From Draconibacterium sp. (GTDB lineage: Bacteria; Bacteroidota; Bacteroidia; Bacteroidales; Prolixibacteraceae), in NCBI GenBank assembly GCA_016705335.1, contig JADIYN010000041.1, forward strand, positions 1 to 57,169: a stretch of DNA of 57,169 bases, given 5' to 3'. The stretch's first letter is position 1, and each line of letters opens with the position of its first letter. The position numbers were made by a program, and so were the translations under genes. The notes beneath the pieces were generated by a model that searched no databases, was not told where the DNA came from, and saw nothing but the letters and a program-made list of their open reading frames with translations. This document shows, one piece after another, positions 24,157-33,961 of the stretch.

Positions 24157-24741
24157 ATGAAGTTCCTTTCTTTTCATTCGTTCAGTGTAAATCGTTATTC
24201 CATAAAGTCTGTTTTTATTTTGCTGATGTTATTGTTTGCAACTGTTTCATGCAGTAAAAAGCAATTTGCTGTTTCATCAGTAAATACAAAATCTTCCGGT
24301 TTAAGCAGCGAAATGCAGTCTTTCATAAAAGGTGGGGTTGAACTAAAACTGGATACCGGAAGAAAAAAGCCAAAACAAATCATTCGCACGGCAGAAAAAT
24401 ATTTGGGAACCCCGCATTGTATGGGCGGAACCACTAAAAAATGTTTGGATTGTTCAGGGCTTACCTATTTATCGTTTACTGCAAATAAAATAAATATTCC
24501 GCGCCGGTCGCAGGATCAGGCCCGTTATGGAAAAATCGTTCTGAACAAAAACGAACTTAAAAAAGGCGACCTGGTTTTCTTTACAAAATCATACAATTCA
24601 CCCGATTATATTACACATGTGGGTATTTATCTGGGTAACAGCAGGTTTATTCATGCCTCAACCTCAAAAGGAGTAATTATTACAGAAATTCAGAATCCGT
24701 GGTGGTCAGAGCGTTTTGTTTTTGGAACAAGGGTATTTTAA
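24157..24741 (+). CDS. NlpC/P60 peptidoglycan endopeptidase lipoprotein
   Basis: The 194-residue protein has a lipoprotein signal ending LLFATVSCSKK. The C-terminal NlpC/P60 domain shows the catalytic Cys in CLDCSGLTYLSF, the His in DYITHVGIYLG and the third polar position in RFIHAST. These hydrolases cut gamma-D-glutamyl-diamino acid or related bonds in peptidoglycan stem peptides. It follows the BNR gene by 24 bases, so it may be in the same transcript, but its role is cell-wall maintenance and not glycan uptake. The 117 bases that follow contain the candidate promoter of the GH10 gene. Confidence 0.87.
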   Translation: MKFLSFHSFSVNRYSIKSVFILLMLLFATVSCSKKQFAVSSVNTKSSGLSSEMQSFIKGGVELKLDTGRKKPKQIIRTAEKYLGTPHCMGGTTKKCLDCSGLTYLSFTANKINIPRRSQDQARYGKIVLNKNELKKGDLVFFTKSYNSPDYITHVGIYLGNSRFIHASTSKGVIITEIQNPWWSERFVFGTRVF

Positions 24742-24827
24742 GCTGATTTTAACAGACTTAATTTTTGTTTGTGTGGCGGTTTTAAGAAATTCAGAATTAT
24801 TTTAAAAGGTTAATTAGTTTGAACTGT

Positions 24828-24835
24828 TAACTTTG
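24828..24835 (+). promoter_or_regulatory. Candidate bacteroidetal -7 promoter element (TAnnTTTG)
   Basis: TAACTTTG, followed by C, matches the Bacteroidota -7 consensus TAnnTTTG and lies 24 bases before the GH10 start codon. No good TTTG -33 box is found at the expected spacing, so support is partial. Confidence 0.35.
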
Positions 24836-24858
24836 CAGGCTTATTAAAATCTAAACAA

Positions 24859-27390
24859 ATGAAGAAACTTTTTATGTTCAAACTTTTTTTTGCCTTTACC
24901 TTTATTTGTGGAAGTGTAATTCTTTCGGCACAAATTCCTGAGGGTGGAACAATGTTGAATGCAACTACCGGAAGTACGTATGTGAAAATTGGAAATTGCA
25001 CATTAACTCAGGTAACAATCGCCGATCAATCTTTTACAAAAGCTATCAGGTGCGCCACCGGACCAAATATTGCCAATTTTTGGGATACTCAGATCCAGTT
25101 TCCTTCGGTTGGAGGAATTACCACAAACGATGTAATTTTTGTAACTTTTTTTGCCCGCACTATTTCAACAATTCAGGAATCGGGTGAAGGTGCACTTACT
25201 GTAGTTATTGAACATAAAACCACCTATGAAAAGGAAATCTCACATAAAGTATTGATTGGCAGTGAGTGGAAACAGTATTATGCGTCGGTAAAAGTTAAAT
25301 CAACATGGAGCACTTCCGATGTCAGATATGCGTTTTTTACCGGTTATTCCTCGCAAACCATTGAAGTGGCTGACGTTCAGTTTCTGAATTTCAAAAACAC
25401 AATCAATATCAACGATCTGCCTGTTTCTGAAATTACTTACCCGGGACAAGCCGCTGATGCTGAATGGCGCGTTTCCGCCCAGGAGCGCATCAATCAAATT
25501 CGAAAGGGAATTGTTGATATTGAGGTTTACGATGAAAATGGAGAAGTAGTAAAAGATGCTGAGGTTTCAATAGAAATGACAAAACATAAATTTGGTTTTG
25601 GAACTGCTATTCCTGCCGGTGTTTTCATATCCAATACAATTTTTCGAAATAAAGTGTATGAATTGTTTAACGAGGTTGTTTTTGAGAATGATTTAAAATG
25701 GCCGCAATTCAATCCAAATTCTACACTAAATATCAGAAAATCGTTGGATTCACTGGACGCTCATGGAATTGCTGTTCGGGGACACAATGTTATCTGGCCA
25801 TCATGGAAATTTACCCCATCAACGCTGAAAAACGACGAGTTAAATCCGGTTGCTTTACGCGCCGCAATTGATAAACATATTGATGAGGTAACCAAATTTA
25901 CAAGCGGGCGACTGGTTGATTGGGACGTTATTAATGAGCCTTATTCGGAACATGATATTATGGACATTCTGGGAAAAGATATAATGGCGGACTGGTTTAA
26001 AAGGGTTCGTAACAATGATCGCACGGTGAAGCTCTATTTAAACGATTATTCAATACTTTCCGGCGGTGGAAGCGACACGAAAAAACAGGATTCATATTAT
26101 AACCTCGTTAAATATATCGACGAAAAAGGAGGTGATGTAGAAGGTATTGGAATGCAGGGCCATTTTGGCAGCGAACTTACTTCGATACCAAAAGTTTACA
26201 CAATCCTCGATCGTTTTGCTGAACTTGGAAAGGAAATTAAAATTACAGAACACGATATCAATGTTACACAACGTTCGGTTCAGGCTGAATATACACGCGA
26301 TTTTATTACCATTTGTTTTAGTCACGAAAACGTAAAGTCATTTTTGTTTTGGGGATTCTGGGCAAATGCACATTGGTTGCCCGAAGGTGCTTTGTATGAT
26401 TCCAACTGGAATATCAGACCTCATGGTGAAGCATATAAAAACTTGGTTTTCAATCAGTGGTGGACAAAAACGACGGATGGATTAACTGATTCATTGGGTA
26501 AAGTTTCATTTGATGGTTTTCTTGGTGATTACAAATACAAAATTAAATCGGGCGATAAAACACGAACCGGAATATTTAAAATCGACAACTCAAAACAAAG
26601 CGGAAAAACCAATTTGGTGGTTCTTACTTTTGATACTGCCATTCCGGATAATATTGAAATTACAGCAACAAAACCAGCCAGTTTGTGCGTAGGTGAAAAC
26701 TTAACTCTGAAAACTGCAAGTGTTGATGGCTTGAATTATCAATGGTTTCGAAATGATACATTATTAAACGAAAATACTGCTTCGTTAACAACAGGTTTGG
26801 CAGGTCTATATTCGGTAAAAGTTGGTAATGAGAATATTGAGAAAGTTTCAATGCCTTTTGAAGTAAAAGTGAATCCAATTCCAGCAGTAGAAATTGTAAC
26901 AGCAGTCGATTTGAGTTTTTGTCCGGGTGGCCAGTTAAACCTGACAGCTAATGTTGCCGGCAACGCCTCTTACAACTGGTTTAACGGAAATACAAAATTA
27001 CAAGGCTCAGTTTCATCAATCGATGTCGCACAAAGCGGAAGCTATGTTTTAACTGCCGGCGCCAATGGTTGCATGGCAAATTCAGAGCCAGTGAATGTAC
27101 TGGTTTATTCTGCCAACGATCCGGCCTGTACAACGGGGATTGAAGAGAACCAACTTCAATTCAGGGTTTATCCAAATCCTTTCAACGGATCATTTACATT
27201 TGAAACTGATATTTTCGGAACTGAAACTGTAACGGCTGAATTATACAATGCGCTTGGTGCTTTGGTAAAAAGTGTTGAATTGGATTCAGTTTCAGGAAAA
27301 ACCATTATTCAGGTTGATGATCCCGGTTTTTATACACTCAAAGTGGGCACTAAAAATGAGGTGAGAATTTTTAAATTGATTGGGAATTAA
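24859..27390 (+). CDS. GH10 endo-xylanase-like enzyme with T9SS type A sorting domain
   Basis: The 843-residue secreted protein has a signal peptide ending FIPCG-like at about residue 20 and an N-terminal beta-sandwich, probably carbohydrate-binding (residues 25-180). A linker strand follows, then a GH10 barrel at about 230-530. The acid/base Glu360 lies in WDVINEPYSE and the nucleophile Glu464 in KITEHDIN, with WGFWANAHWLPEGALYD after it. Two Ig-like domains (each with Cys, YxWF) precede a C-terminal sorting domain with VYPNPFNGSF and a final KLIGN. GH10 members cut beta-1,4-xylan; some act on other beta-glycans. The tail predicts export by the type IX system to the cell surface, in line with the PorE-like gene at 37512. 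Confidence 0.88.
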   Translation: MKKLFMFKLFFAFTFICGSVILSAQIPEGGTMLNATTGSTYVKIGNCTLTQVTIADQSFTKAIRCATGPNIANFWDTQIQFPSVGGITTNDVIFVTFFARTISTIQESGEGALTVVIEHKTTYEKEISHKVLIGSEWKQYYASVKVKSTWSTSDVRYAFFTGYSSQTIEVADVQFLNFKNTININDLPVSEITYPGQAADAEWRVSAQERINQIRKGIVDIEVYDENGEVVKDAEVSIEMTKHKFGFGTAIPAGVFISNTIFRNKVYELFNEVVFENDLKWPQFNPNSTLNIRKSLDSLDAHGIAVRGHNVIWPSWKFTPSTLKNDELNPVALRAAIDKHIDEVTKFTSGRLVDWDVINEPYSEHDIMDILGKDIMADWFKRVRNNDRTVKLYLNDYSILSGGGSDTKKQDSYYNLVKYIDEKGGDVEGIGMQGHFGSELTSIPKVYTILDRFAELGKEIKITEHDINVTQRSVQAEYTRDFITICFSHENVKSFLFWGFWANAHWLPEGALYDSNWNIRPHGEAYKNLVFNQWWTKTTDGLTDSLGKVSFDGFLGDYKYKIKSGDKTRTGIFKIDNSKQSGKTNLVVLTFDTAIPDNIEITATKPASLCVGENLTLKTASVDGLNYQWFRNDTLLNENTASLTTGLAGLYSVKVGNENIEKVSMPFEVKVNPIPAVEIVTAVDLSFCPGGQLNLTANVAGNASYNWFNGNTKLQGSVSSIDVAQSGSYVLTAGANGCMANSEPVNVLVYSANDPACTTGIEENQLQFRVYPNPFNGSFTFETDIFGTETVTAELYNALGALVKSVELDSVSGKTIIQVDDPGFYTLKVGTKNEVRIFKLIGN

Positions 27391-27448
27391 TTTAATTCAA
27401 CAAAAACCGAATTAAATACAAATTCACATTCGTTTAATTTTATATAAT

Positions 27449-29356
27449 ATGAAACATTTCAGAAAACCTTCTTTATTATTGCTTTTTAGCCTGTTGCTTA
27501 TTTCTGTTTTTGCAAAAGGACAAGTAACTAATCCGCAAGGATTTTTCCTTGACGACTGGCAACCAAAAACAGCCACAAGTCCCGGTTACGTAAATACACC
27601 TCAACCTGTTGAACCGGCAACAGTAACGATAACTGTCGATTTGAAAGATACGATAACCAAGGTAAGTAAATACATTTACGGTAACAATTCAATTCCATGG
27701 GCGGGCAAAATGAACACAAAAACAGCATTGATTAAAGATATTTCCAATTTAAGTCCAAACGTTTTACGCTGGCCTGGCGGAAATCTTTCAAACGAACATT
27801 TCTGGGATGCAAAAGCTGGAAACGGGCCAACCGATATTCCACCAACATTGAAAATAAATGATTTGAATGCAGGTATGAATACTGCAAACTGGGCAATGAA
27901 TCTGAATGATTATTATGACTTGCTGGCAAAAACAAATTCAACAGGTTGTATTTGTGTAAATTACAGTTATGCACGCTATGGAACCGGTGCCAATCCGGTT
28001 GAAACAGCTGCTCATTATGCAGCAAACTGGGTACGTTATGATAATGGAAGGACAAAATTCTGGGAAATAGGTAACGAAAACCAGGGAAGCTGGGAAGCCG
28101 GATATGAGATTGATACTTCATTAAATCAGGACGGGCAGCCAAAAATAATTTCAGGTGAATTATATGGCAAACATTGTCGCATTTTTATCGATTCAATGAA
28201 AAGTGCTGCTGCCGAAATTGGTTCTGAAATTAAAATAGGGGTTGGACTTATGGAAAGTTTGGTAACATACAACCAGGTGATGAATAAATGGAACAGCGGT
28301 GTTTTGCCGCAGGTGGCCGACAAAGCTGATTTTCTGATCGTTCATTCCTATTATACACCTTACGATCAAAATTCAAATGCCACGGTTATTTTAAATTCGG
28401 CATCCATTACAAAAGACCATAAAAATTATGTTATAAACGATCTGAAAAAATATACCGATTTGGAAAATCTTCCTGTTGCTTTAACCGAATGGAACATTTT
28501 TGCAACGGGCAGCAAACAGGCAGTTTCTTTTATAAATGGTATGCATGCAACATTGGTTTTGGGTGAACTTATTAAAAACCAATATGGACAAGCCATGCGC
28601 TGGGATTTGGTAAATGGCTGGAGCAACGGAAACGACCACGGATTATTTGCCGCAAGTGATGAACCCGGAGTTCCTTATTATTCGCCTCACGCACCTTTTT
28701 ATTATATGTTTTATTTTCAAAAGTATTTTGGCGATATTATGGTGAAATCATCAGTAACCGGAAATAGCGGTATTGTATCATACGCTTCATCGTTTTCGTC
28801 AGGAGAAAGTGGGGTCGTAGTTGTAAACAAGGGAACAACAAAGCAGATTGTTGAGCTTGACATGAAAAATTACCCTGAGGCAAGAAGTTTTTACCGGTAT
28901 GTTTTAACTGGCGGAACCGACAATGGCGAGTTTTCGCGAAAAGTGTATGTGAATGGAGAAACCACCACTTTGCAAGGCGGCGGCCCATTGAATTATGAAA
29001 CTCTGAACGCTTATGGGAAAAGTATATTTGGTAAAGCCAAGTTTGAAGCACCTGCACGCTCGGTTACCTTTGTTTTGGTTTCAAAGGATTCTATACCTGT
29101 TTTAACCGGGATAGAATCGGTTGAAAAGTCATCGTTAAAAATTTATCCGAACCCAACAAAGGGTGAAATAACCATTTACAGCCCGGATTTCACCTACAAC
29201 AAATTGGATGTGATAAACCTAACCGGGAAAAAAGTAATTGAACAGATTATTGAGTATCCAAACAAAAGTGCTCAATACAATTTCAATTTGAATTCAGGAA
29301 TTTACATTTTGAATCTGTACAACGGTAATCAAAAGATCTCGAAAAGTTGGTTGTGA
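27449..29356 (+). CDS. GH51-like clan GH-A arabinofuranosidase-type enzyme with T9SS sorting domain
   Basis: The 635-residue protein has a signal peptide ending SVFAKGQ. The catalytic domain starts with KYIYGNNSIPWAG and NVLRWPGGNLSNEHFWD, the Arg/Gly-rich signature of GH51/GH44-like barrels. The acid/base Glu lies in KFWEIGNENQGSWEAGY and the likely nucleophile Glu in PVALTEWNIFATGS. A beta domain follows, and the C-terminus carries a type A sorting domain (IYPNPTKGEITIYS, ending YNGNQKISKSWL). It is separated by 58 bases from the GH10 gene, so the two surface enzymes probably act on one substrate. GH51 enzymes release alpha-L-arabinofuranose from xylan or arabinan, but assignment to GH51 itself is tentative. 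Confidence 0.75.
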   Translation: MKHFRKPSLLLLFSLLLISVFAKGQVTNPQGFFLDDWQPKTATSPGYVNTPQPVEPATVTITVDLKDTITKVSKYIYGNNSIPWAGKMNTKTALIKDISNLSPNVLRWPGGNLSNEHFWDAKAGNGPTDIPPTLKINDLNAGMNTANWAMNLNDYYDLLAKTNSTGCICVNYSYARYGTGANPVETAAHYAANWVRYDNGRTKFWEIGNENQGSWEAGYEIDTSLNQDGQPKIISGELYGKHCRIFIDSMKSAAAEIGSEIKIGVGLMESLVTYNQVMNKWNSGVLPQVADKADFLIVHSYYTPYDQNSNATVILNSASITKDHKNYVINDLKKYTDLENLPVALTEWNIFATGSKQAVSFINGMHATLVLGELIKNQYGQAMRWDLVNGWSNGNDHGLFAASDEPGVPYYSPHAPFYYMFYFQKYFGDIMVKSSVTGNSGIVSYASSFSSGESGVVVVNKGTTKQIVELDMKNYPEARSFYRYVLTGGTDNGEFSRKVYVNGETTTLQGGGPLNYETLNAYGKSIFGKAKFEAPARSVTFVLVSKDSIPVLTGIESVEKSSLKIYPNPTKGEITIYSPDFTYNKLDVINLTGKKVIEQIIEYPNKSAQYNFNLNSGIYILNLYNGNQKISKSWL

Positions 29357-29451
29357 AATAGTGGGTTACGGACTTTCCAAGTCCTTGAGATGACCAACAG
29401 TTAAATATCAATATTGCCGAAAATCAGGAGAAAGGATTCTCCTGCTCCCGT

Positions 29452-29502
29452 TAAAAACAAAAAGCAATGCCATGTTCAGAAATATTTCCAAACATGGCAT
29501 TG
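29452..29502 (-). terminator. Rho-independent terminator of the V-ATPase operon
   Basis: A 12-bp stem (CAATGCCATGTT and AACATGGCATTG, outer ends 29465 and 29502) is followed on the minus strand by CTTTTTGTTTTT. It lies 30 bases beyond the stop codon of the K subunit gene. Confidence 0.8.
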
Positions 29503-29532
29503 TATTATCCTGCAGGAATACCCATAAAATTA

Positions 29533-29988
29533 TTACAATCCAGTACTGATAAGGAAAGTAGTGGCAAATGCAACAATTGCATAAAGTTCCGGAAATACAG
29601 CCAACACCATTGCTTTCCCAAATACATCGTATCCGGCACCAATTCCGGCAATACCATTAGCACAAACTTTACCTTGTTGAATTGCTGAAATTAAACCTAC
29701 CAATCCAAGAATAAAACCAGCGGCAAAAATGGCAATCCCTTGCAGCATAGTCATGTCAGTAAGTATTTTCCCCGAAGTGTTAATAATAAAGAAACCTGCA
29801 AAGCCATATAAACCTTGCGTACCTGGTAAAGCGCTTAATAGCATATATTTACCAAATTCAGCTTCATTTTTTTTGAGTGCACCCAATGTTGCACTTCCGC
29901 CAATTGAAACCCCAATTGCGCTTCCAATACCTGCCAAACCAACCATTAAGGCCAGCCCAATGTAAGATAAAATTACTGGTGTTGTCAT
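29533..29988 (-). CDS. V-type ATPase subunit K (proteolipid ring)
   Basis: The 151-residue membrane protein has four hydrophobic helices in two hairpins. The ion-binding Glu134 is in VFPELYAIV. LPGTQGLYGF at residues 54-63 supplies Leu54, Thr57 and Gln58, and Gln104/Gln105 precede GK. These correspond in order and near-equal spacing to Leu61, Thr64, Gln65, Gln110 and Glu139 that coordinate sodium in the Enterococcus hirae NtpK ring. It is the last gene of the operon. The ring rotates against subunit I to couple ion flow to ATP hydrolysis or synthesis. Sodium specificity is an inference from the ligands. Confidence 0.92.
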   Translation of the reverse strand: MTTPVILSYIGLALMVGLAGIGSAIGVSIGGSATLGALKKNEAEFGKYMLLSALPGTQGLYGFAGFFIINTSGKILTDMTMLQGIAIFAAGFILGLVGLISAIQQGKVCANGIAGIGAGYDVFGKAMVLAVFPELYAIVAFATTFLISTGL

Positions 29989-30002
29989 AATTCAATTCTT
30001 TT

Positions 30003-31954
30003 TTATGTATTAATAATTTTCTTTTTAAACGGTTTATATTCTTTACCTCCACCGGTAAACCCGGCATTTTTATAAAATTCAACAAATGTGAGACGCATGG
30101 GGTGTACAAAAGATCCCAGAGACGAAATCATAAGATTGGCGCCATGTCCAATAATTAAGAAGATGATAAAAAAGATTGGCCCCGCAATAGCTGATGAACC
30201 TTTAATCTGCAATGCAATAGAATTGATTACCGACCCAAGAATGGCACTCGAAATTCCTAAAGCAAATAGGCGAACATAAGAAAGTACATCACCAAAAATT
30301 CCACTGATACCATATAATTCCCAGATTCCCTTTCCCAGTCGGCCAAAAATTCCAGCCGTGGGGTCACTAAAAATAATGATTAGTGCAATACCAAAATAAA
30401 TAATGTACATATTTAAAGCCGGAACAAATTTTGAAATGGCAACATCTATAATTCCTAAAAGCAAAATTATCCAACCAATTGGCAGCATGGAATACTGCCA
30501 TCCCATCATACGATAATTATTTATAGCTTTTAATGCCATCCCAAATAAAATCTGAAACATCCCAATTGCAAGTGCCAGATTAAATACCTGTTGGCTGTCG
30601 AGCATGAAATTTCTAATATTTCCAGGCTTTCAACATTTAGCAGGTTAATACCGAAAAGTGTACCGGTAAGTGTGCCAAACACTATCGTTCCAAGTCCCAG
30701 AAATTGTGCTAATGACAGAACGGATTTTACATTGGGTTTAGTTTTTCTTTTATAAAACGTTGCACCAGCCAAAATCAGCAAACCATAACCAACATCTCCC
30801 AAACAAAAACCAAAAAACATCATAAAGAAAGGTGCAAAATAGGGTGTCAAGTCCATTTCGGTGTACGACGGCAATGAAAAAAGTTCACCAATAGGTTCAA
30901 ACAAACGTGCGAATTTGTTATTTTTTTGTTTAATCGGAATTCTATCTTTAGGATTCGGTTTCTCTATGAAATAAGCAACAGTGTTTTGTTTTAGATATTC
31001 ATTAAGTTGTTTGGTTTCATTTTTAGGAACGTAGCCCTCTATTATCCTCACCTGGTCTTCAACCGCATTTTCAGTATTCGTCAGAACTTTTGAAAAATCG
31101 ATTTCTTCTTCAAGTCCAAAAAGATAGTTCTGAAATTCGTCAAGATAATTGATGGCAATAAAGTTCAATTCCTGTTCAATTCTTGTTATTTCCTCAAAAC
31201 GTTCCAATTTTTTTTGTTCAACCTCACTTATAGTTTCTTCCGGAATGCTGATTTCTTCAGCATCAAGTTCAATATTTTCATCGTCTGTGGTTACAAGGGC
31301 AAAATAAATATACGGGCTAATTGTATTGATGATTTCAATGTTGTAAAGCTCAAGCCATTGCTTGTCAAATTTTTTCTCTGATGAAATAAAAAGCCGGATA
31401 TTTACACCATTTTCTTTCAGTTTTTGAATGGTTTGTGTTGAAAATTCTCCCCAGGGTAAGGCAGCTTTCAGCGCTTTGTTTAAAATAAGGTCGTGTTGTA
31501 TAAGCGCATCTTTCTGGTCTCTGTATTTAAGTACTTTTTCTAAAATTTCCTTTCCGTTGAGTATTGGTTTCTTATAATCTTTATTTCCATACCTGTCACG
31601 GTAATACTGAAATCGGATTATTGTAAGTTTTTTATTGAAAGGTTCAATATCCTCAATATAAATTTCGGGCCATTTTTTAAGTGCCAGATTTTTATGCTCA
31701 ATATCAACATTCCGACGTTTTAAATCTTCTTCGGTTTCCTTTATTTCTGCAAGTGCACTTATTTTTTGTTTTTCAAGAAAATCATAAACCTGTTTTGCGT
31801 TTTTAAAATAGTCGATTTTTTCTTTTGACAAACTGCCCGGATCACTGATTTTCTCAACAATATCCAACACCCCAATATTCCTTATGTCATTCAGGAATTT
31901 ATCATATTCAAGATGCCAGGCAATAAACGTATATTTTAGCATTGGTACTATCAT
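30003..31954 (-). CDS. V-type ATPase subunit I (stator/ion channel subunit), frame-broken
   Basis: Two overlapping frames (31954-30530 and 30605-30003) form one protein of about 650 residues. A lost T near 30604 explains the break. The N-terminal half is a long charged, coiled-coil-like cytoplasmic domain. The C-terminal half has seven or so membrane helices, including MMFFGFCLGDVGYGLL and the conserved channel helix SYVRLFALGISSAIL with its essential Arg, then FFIIFLIIGHGANLMISSLGSFVHP. Its start codon overlaps the stop of the D gene (ATGA), so the two are translationally coupled. The subunit holds the stator and forms the half-channels against the K ring. Confidence 0.9.
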
Positions 31955-32546
31955 GCCACTTCCTCCTGCTCTTGTTGACGGTTTTTTACAATTTTTTGTG
32001 ACGATTTTGAAAGGTTTTCCTCGTCTTCCAGGAATCGTTTAATTTTTAAGATCGCATCTTCATAACCCGGAATTTGTACTTTTTCATACAAGTTTACTTT
32101 TTGGGTTGTTTTCTTACGGGCAATATATAACAGCTCACTTTTTTTGAAAAGTATTTCCCGTTCAATAGCAATTGTTGTAAGTTCTTTTAAAATAGAAATT
32201 CCCTTTAAAAACCACTGTGGATTGTTGAAAAGGCTGAATTCCTTAATTTCGAAAACTATATCGTTCAATACCGGAACTTTTACGCCTGCAATTTTTTTAA
32301 CCGATAAATCCAGGTCTTTGATCGAAAGCAGGGTGTTGTCAAATTCACCCCAAATCCTTACAAACTTTTCATATTCCGAGATTTTTTGGGAGAGGTTTTT
32401 TTCATAAATCAACGCATCATCTTTGGCCCGCTTTACTTCCACACGTAGCGCTGCCTCCTTGTTTTTTATGGTAGGTAAGCACGCACACGCACTTTTAATT
32501 GCTTGTTCAAATCCTGAAGCGCGGTTTTGTTGTATTGAAATTTCAT
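31951..32546 (-). CDS. V-type ATPase subunit D (central shaft), frame-broken
   Basis: The start codon is at 32546 (MKFQYNKTALQDLNKQL), the normal N-terminus of the family. One base is missing near 32477, after which the frame continues as LPTIKNKEAALR into the long open frame ending at 31951. The repaired length is about 198 residues, with long amphipathic helices at both ends and KKTTQKVNLYEK near the C-terminus, as usual for the antiparallel coiled-coil shaft. It connects the A3B3 head to the membrane ring. The gene lies 88 bases after B and overlaps I by four bases. Confidence 0.88.
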
Positions 32547-32634
32547 TGTTTTAAAGTTACTTTGAAAACTACCTTTCCAATTCTACTAATCATATGTTTT
32601 TTCAAATTCTCCCTTTTAGGGTCAGTGGTTAAAA

Positions 32635-33957
32635 TTATTCCCCCTTCCAGTACTGATCCATAAATTCGCTCCTGATTGCTACTTCAGCTTTCGAAAAATA
32701 TTTTGAAAACAAGTTCCAGGCTGTATCCAACATCGTGTCGATATCGATATTTACGTCGATTGCCAAAAGTTTGTCAGAATACTCTTTTCCAAATTTCAGA
32801 GTTCTTTCATCGTAATCGGTTAAATCGAAACCGTTTTCAAGTTTTGTTTTGGCCTGTGCAGCATCGGCATACAAACGAATTGCAGTGTTCATCACCTGCG
32901 GATGGTCTTTTCGTGTTTTTTGGCCAATAACCAATTGTTTTAACCTCGACAGACTGCGGAACGGATCGATTATAACCTTTCCAATATCAGAGTCTTTACG
33001 TAAGAACAACTGACCTTCAGTAATGTAACCTGTATTGTCGGGAATTGCGTGTGTAATATCGCCGCCTGAAAGAGTTGTTACTGCAATAATTGTAATCGAT
33101 CCGCCATCAGGGAACTGGACTGCCTTTTCGTAAATCTTTGCCAAATCAGAATAAAGTGAACCGGGCATACTGTCTTTCGATGGAATCTGGTCCATACGGT
33201 TTGATACAATACTCAGTGCATCAGCATATAAAGTCATGTCGGTTAACAGAACCAGCACACTTTGTTTTTTGTCAACAGCGAAATATTCAGCAGCTGTCAA
33301 TGCCATATCGGGAACCAAAAGTCGTTCAATCGGTGGGTTTTCAGTTGTATTTACAAAACAGATAATTCGGTCGAGTGCACCTGCGTTTTCAAAAACACTT
33401 TTATAAAACAGATAATCATCATTTGTAAGTCCCATTCCGCCAAGTATAATTTTATCGGCTTTTGCACGCATGGCTACCATTGCCATCACCTGGTTGAATG
33501 GTTGATCGGGATCGGCAAAAAACGGAATTTTCTGTCCGGTTACAATTGTATTGTTTAAGTCGATACCTGCGATACCGGTAGCAATCAATTCCGATGGTTG
33601 TTTCCTTCGCACAGGATTAACCGAAGGTCCGCCAATTTCACGTTCTTCTCCGTCAACTTCAGGGCCGCCGTCAATTGGATATCCAAAAGCGTTAAAAAAT
33701 CGTCCGGCCAAATCATCACTGACTTTAATTACCGGAGGTTTTCCCATAAAAACCACTTCTGCATTTGTCGGAATTCCTTCAGTTCCGCCAAACACCTGCA
33801 AAGTTACCACTTCACCAATTATTTTTACAACCTGCGCCAACCTGCCGTTAATCATTGCCAGTTCTTCATATCCAATTCCACTGGCACGAAGCGAACAGGT
33901 AGCCTTGGTGATCTGTATAATTTTTGTGTATATTTTTTGAAATGCTTTTGTTTCCAT
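32635..33957 (-). CDS. V-type ATPase subunit B (non-catalytic nucleotide-binding)
   Basis: An intact 440-residue protein colinear with archaeal/bacterial B subunits. Features include LAGRFFNAFGYPIDGGP, SELIATGIAGIDLNNTIVTGQKIPFF (a degenerate P-loop region, as expected for the non-catalytic subunit), SVLVLLTDMTLYADALSIVSNRMD, and MPGSLYSDLAKIYEKA. It forms the hexameric head with subunit A. The start codon follows the A stop by a few bases. B carries no frame break, and the reading frames on either side of it confirm the operon order A-B-D. Confidence 0.95.
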   Translation of the reverse strand: METKAFQKIYTKIIQITKATCSLRASGIGYEELAMINGRLAQVVKIIGEVVTLQVFGGTEGIPTNAEVVFMGKPPVIKVSDDLAGRFFNAFGYPIDGGPEVDGEEREIGGPSVNPVRRKQPSELIATGIAGIDLNNTIVTGQKIPFFADPDQPFNQVMAMVAMRAKADKIILGGMGLTNDDYLFYKSVFENAGALDRIICFVNTTENPPIERLLVPDMALTAAEYFAVDKKQSVLVLLTDMTLYADALSIVSNRMDQIPSKDSMPGSLYSDLAKIYEKAVQFPDGGSITIIAVTTLSGGDITHAIPDNTGYITEGQLFLRKDSDIGKVIIDPFRSLSRLKQLVIGQKTRKDHPQVMNTAIRLYADAAQAKTKLENGFDLTDYDERTLKFGKEYSDKLLAIDVNIDIDTMLDTAWNLFSKYFSKAEVAIRSEFMDQYWKGE

Positions 33958-33961
33958 GCTT

